In this document: positions 22,878 to 24,374 of the stretch, in pieces
Layout: each line of letters opens with the position of its first letter
Numbering within the stretch: position 1 is the first letter of the stretch
Source of the DNA: UBA1181 sp045226255
GTDB taxonomy: Bacteria; Bacteroidota; Bacteroidia; Bacteroidales; Paludibacteraceae
DNA length: 24,374 bases
NCBI GenBank assembly: GCA_045226255.1
Contig: JBGVCG010000025.1
Location: 1-24,374 of the forward strand
Reading direction: 5' to 3'
Notes under the pieces: generated by a model
Seen by the model: the letters and a program-made list of their open reading frames with translations, nothing else
What the model was told of the DNA's origin: nothing
The model's database searches: none
Program-made: the position numbers and the translations under genes

Positions 22878-23922
22878 TAGTGCGCCTCCTTAATTCCGCA
22901 GTCAACTCCTCTTTCAGGGAAGGAAGATTCTCCTCAAATTTGGAGATGGTCTCCTGCATGGTTTGGTAGGATTCTCCACCGGATGCATTCTTATGTCCGC
23001 CGCCATTAAAATGCTTTGCGGCGAACTCATTGGTCGCCACATCTCCCTGAGAACGGAACGAACATTTTATCTTACCACCCTCCTCCTTGAAAAAGGCAGA
23101 GAATATCACACCTTTGATGGAGAGCGGCATGTTAACGAACCCCTCCGTGTCTCCTTTTTTGAAATCGTATTTGGAGAGTTCCTCGCTCGTAAGAGAAATC
23201 ATGGCGGCGCCATACTCCGGATATATCTTCATTTTCTCGTACAACATGTAGCCCATGAGTCGATATCTGCTCTCCGAGTAGTTGTTGTACACTTTGTCAT
23301 AAATAGCATCCTTATCGATACCCTTCTTGATGAGCTCGGAAATGATGGTGTAGACCTCCGGATTATTGGAGTTATAGGTGAATCCTCCCGTGTCGGTCAT
23401 CATACCGGTGTAGATGCACTCGGCGCACTCCTTGGTCATCTCCGTAAAGTACCCCATCCTACAAATGAGACGGAAAACCATTTCGGACGTGGAGGCGAAC
23501 TGAGGGTAGGAAATCACCACATTGGCGAAATTGCCTGGATTCAGATGATGGTCAAGCATCAGTTTCTTCGCAGCCGAATCCGCCACACTGATTGCAACAT
23601 TTTCGATACGTTTCAGCACATTGAAGTCCAATGCGCATATCAGGTCAGCTTTTTCAATCAAAGAGTCCGCCACATACTTCTTTTTCTCGTAGACGATGAT
23701 GTCCGACGCTCCCGACATCCATTTCAGGAATCCAGGGAGATCATTTGGAACGACAACATAGACTTCCTTGCCGATTGTCTTTAGAAAATTACACAAAGCC
23801 AATGATGACCCTATCGCATCTCCATCAGGGGAAACATGCGTCGTGATAACAATATTTTCGGCATCTTCTATCAAAGATTTCGCCTGTTGTATCAGGTCTT
23901 CGTCAATAATTTTCGTAATCAT
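22870..23922 (-). CDS. nrnA: DHH/DHHA1 phosphoesterase (NrnA-like)
   Basis: A 350-residue bifunctional oligoribonuclease/pAp phosphatase-type enzyme: it degrades nano-RNAs and dephosphorylates 3'-phosphoadenosine 5'-phosphate, or hydrolyses pNpN dinucleotides such as pApA. Motifs are TTHVSPDGDAIGSS (H29, D33, D35), LMLDHHLNPG (DHH at 124-126), and DHHA1 GGGHKNASGG (307-316). I chose the ATG at 23922, preceded by GAGGAG five bases upstream. A 19-residue extension to 23979 is possible but lies across the promoter region. It is the first gene of the - operon. The substrate within the family is not certain. Confidence 0.93.
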   Translation of the reverse strand: MITKIIDEDLIQQAKSLIEDAENIVITTHVSPDGDAIGSSLALCNFLKTIGKEVYVVVPNDLPGFLKWMSGASDIIVYEKKKYVADSLIEKADLICALDFNVLKRIENVAISVADSAAKKLMLDHHLNPGNFANVVISYPQFASTSEMVFRLICRMGYFTEMTKECAECIYTGMMTDTGGFTYNSNNPEVYTIISELIKKGIDKDAIYDKVYNNYSESRYRLMGYMLYEKMKIYPEYGAAMISLTSEELSKYDFKKGDTEGFVNMPLSIKGVIFSAFFKEEGGKIKCSFRSQGDVATNEFAAKHFNGGGHKNASGGESYQTMQETISKFEENLPSLKEELTAELRRRTNG

Positions 23923-24042
23923 AAAACTCCTCGTTAAAGACGACGCTAAGATACAAAAAAGTTTGGCATTTTGTTTCATAAAGAGGAATCATTTCCCCCT
24001 CCACCGGAATAGGGGTTACATCAAAACGGCAGACGCAAGGGG

Positions 24043-24065
24043 AATTACGAATTTTGAATTTTGAA
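24043..24065 (+). repeat. Partial copy of the 35-bp AT-rich repeat
   Basis: 23 bp matching the first 23 bp of the 6386-6420 unit with one mismatch (C for A at 24048). It merges into the first GTTCGACGT-centred unit. Confidence 0.75.
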
Positions 24066-24263
24066 ACGTCAGTTCGACGTAGTCAATTATGAATTAAGAA
24101 ACGCCAGTTCGACGTAATCAATTTTGAATTGGATGTGCATCTCTACACGATTCGCATCCCCCACGGCCTGCAAGGCCAACCCCCTTACCTAGCCCAGGGC
24201 AACACCCTGGGAATTATGAATTATGAATTTAAATTAAGAAACGCCGGTTCGACGTGGCCAATT
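24063..24263 (+). repeat. Three GTTCGACGT-centred units interrupted by the structured repeat
   Basis: Units at 24063-24088, 24098-24122 and 24238-24263 read GAAACGYCRGTTCGACGT followed by two or three variable bases and CAATT. The first two are tandem with a 9-bp spacer; the third lies beyond the structured repeat (24131-24211). A fourth, inverted, is at 14875-14900. No gene overlaps. Confidence 0.8.
24131..24211 (-). repeat. Structured ~80-nt intergenic repeat, copy B (inverted)
   Basis: The reverse complement aligns along its length with copy A at 13334-13413, including CCCAGGG/CCCTGGG, GGCC-TTGCA-GGCC and ATCGTGTAGAG. The first stem is perfect here (A-T replaces the G-T pair of copy A). 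A diverged fragment (GTGCGCATCGTATGGGGAT on the - strand) follows at about 24266-24297. Confidence 0.85.
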
Positions 24264-24374
24264 TTGAAACGCATATCCCCATACGATGCGCACGTCCCCA
24301 TTCCCGAAGGGATGGAAAGAAACATCACAGGCAGGGGCGTCAACCCCGGCGCGGGGACGCGGCGCGGCGGCGGA
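24264..24374. other. Gene-free, GC-rich tail of the window
   Basis: No gene is visible. The sequence changes from the AT-rich repeats to a very GC-rich end (the last about 40 bp are nearly all G/C, with CCCCGGCGCGGGG-type self-complementarity). It may be another repeat module or the edge of one. The window ends inside it, so it cannot be resolved. Confidence 0.4.

Noticed and set aside
24043..24263. Repeated units suggesting a CRISPR array
   Set aside because: The repeats are few, unequal, AT-rich and separated by irregular distances or other repeats, with no cas genes nearby.

Overview
The window is chromosomal DNA from a member of the Bacteroidales (phylum Bacteroidota). Three things point there. 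Several genes belong to families largely restricted to that group (DUF4954, the DUF2027/Smr protein, the DUF4827 lipoprotein, and a 'YVDLGLPSG..WATCNVGA' paralogous-domain protein). The promoters fit the Bacteroidota -7 consensus TAnnTTTG rather than TATAAT. Purine-rich ribosome binding sites are weak or absent before many genes. Most genes use G/C-ending codons. The secreted protein at 7312-8337 is visibly more AT-rich. I cannot assign a genus from the sequence; a gut or rumen Prevotellaceae or Muribaculaceae-like organism would fit.

Left part (1-6391, all on +): the 3' end of a surface-type paralogous-domain gene, then recA and hflX four bases apart, ending in a strong intrinsic terminator whose stem starts inside the last hflX codons. 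The large DUF4954 beta-helix protein follows, tightly coupled to a two-TM membrane protein and a YfcE/MJ0936-type metallophosphoesterase.

Middle part (6392-14661): single genes in mixed orientations. These are a flavin reductase (-), a secreted EF-hand-like protein (+), a small heat-shock protein (-), trmO (-), then an operon of two half-size chromate-transporter proteins plus an exported PEP/pyruvate-binding-domain protein (+), and queA (-). The spacers hold hairpins and repeats. Upstream of the small heat-shock gene lie a sigma-54-like -24/-12 sequence and a near-perfect 21-bp palindrome.

Right part (14662-23922): a + operon (NifX-like cofactor-binding protein, DUF2027-Smr protein, CNNM/HlyC-type CBS protein) converges with, and overlaps by 12 bp, a seven-gene - operon devoted mostly to the envelope. 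That operon is, in transcription order, DHH phosphoesterase, FKBP lipoprotein, DUF4827 lipoprotein, TrmH/SpoU methyltransferase, a LytM-domain protein that lacks the zinc ligands, dxr and rseP.

The most unusual structure is a set of modular intergenic repeats. An identical 35-bp AT-rich unit occurs at the 3' ends of two unrelated genes and supplies their stop codons, plus the last six residues of QueA. An approximately 80-nt three-hairpin element is present at 13334-13413 and inverted at 24131-24211. There are four copies of a GTTCGACGT-centred unit, and a MITE-like segment with imperfect terminal inverted repeats at about 14697-14880. No transposase, CRISPR array, tRNA or rRNA was seen.
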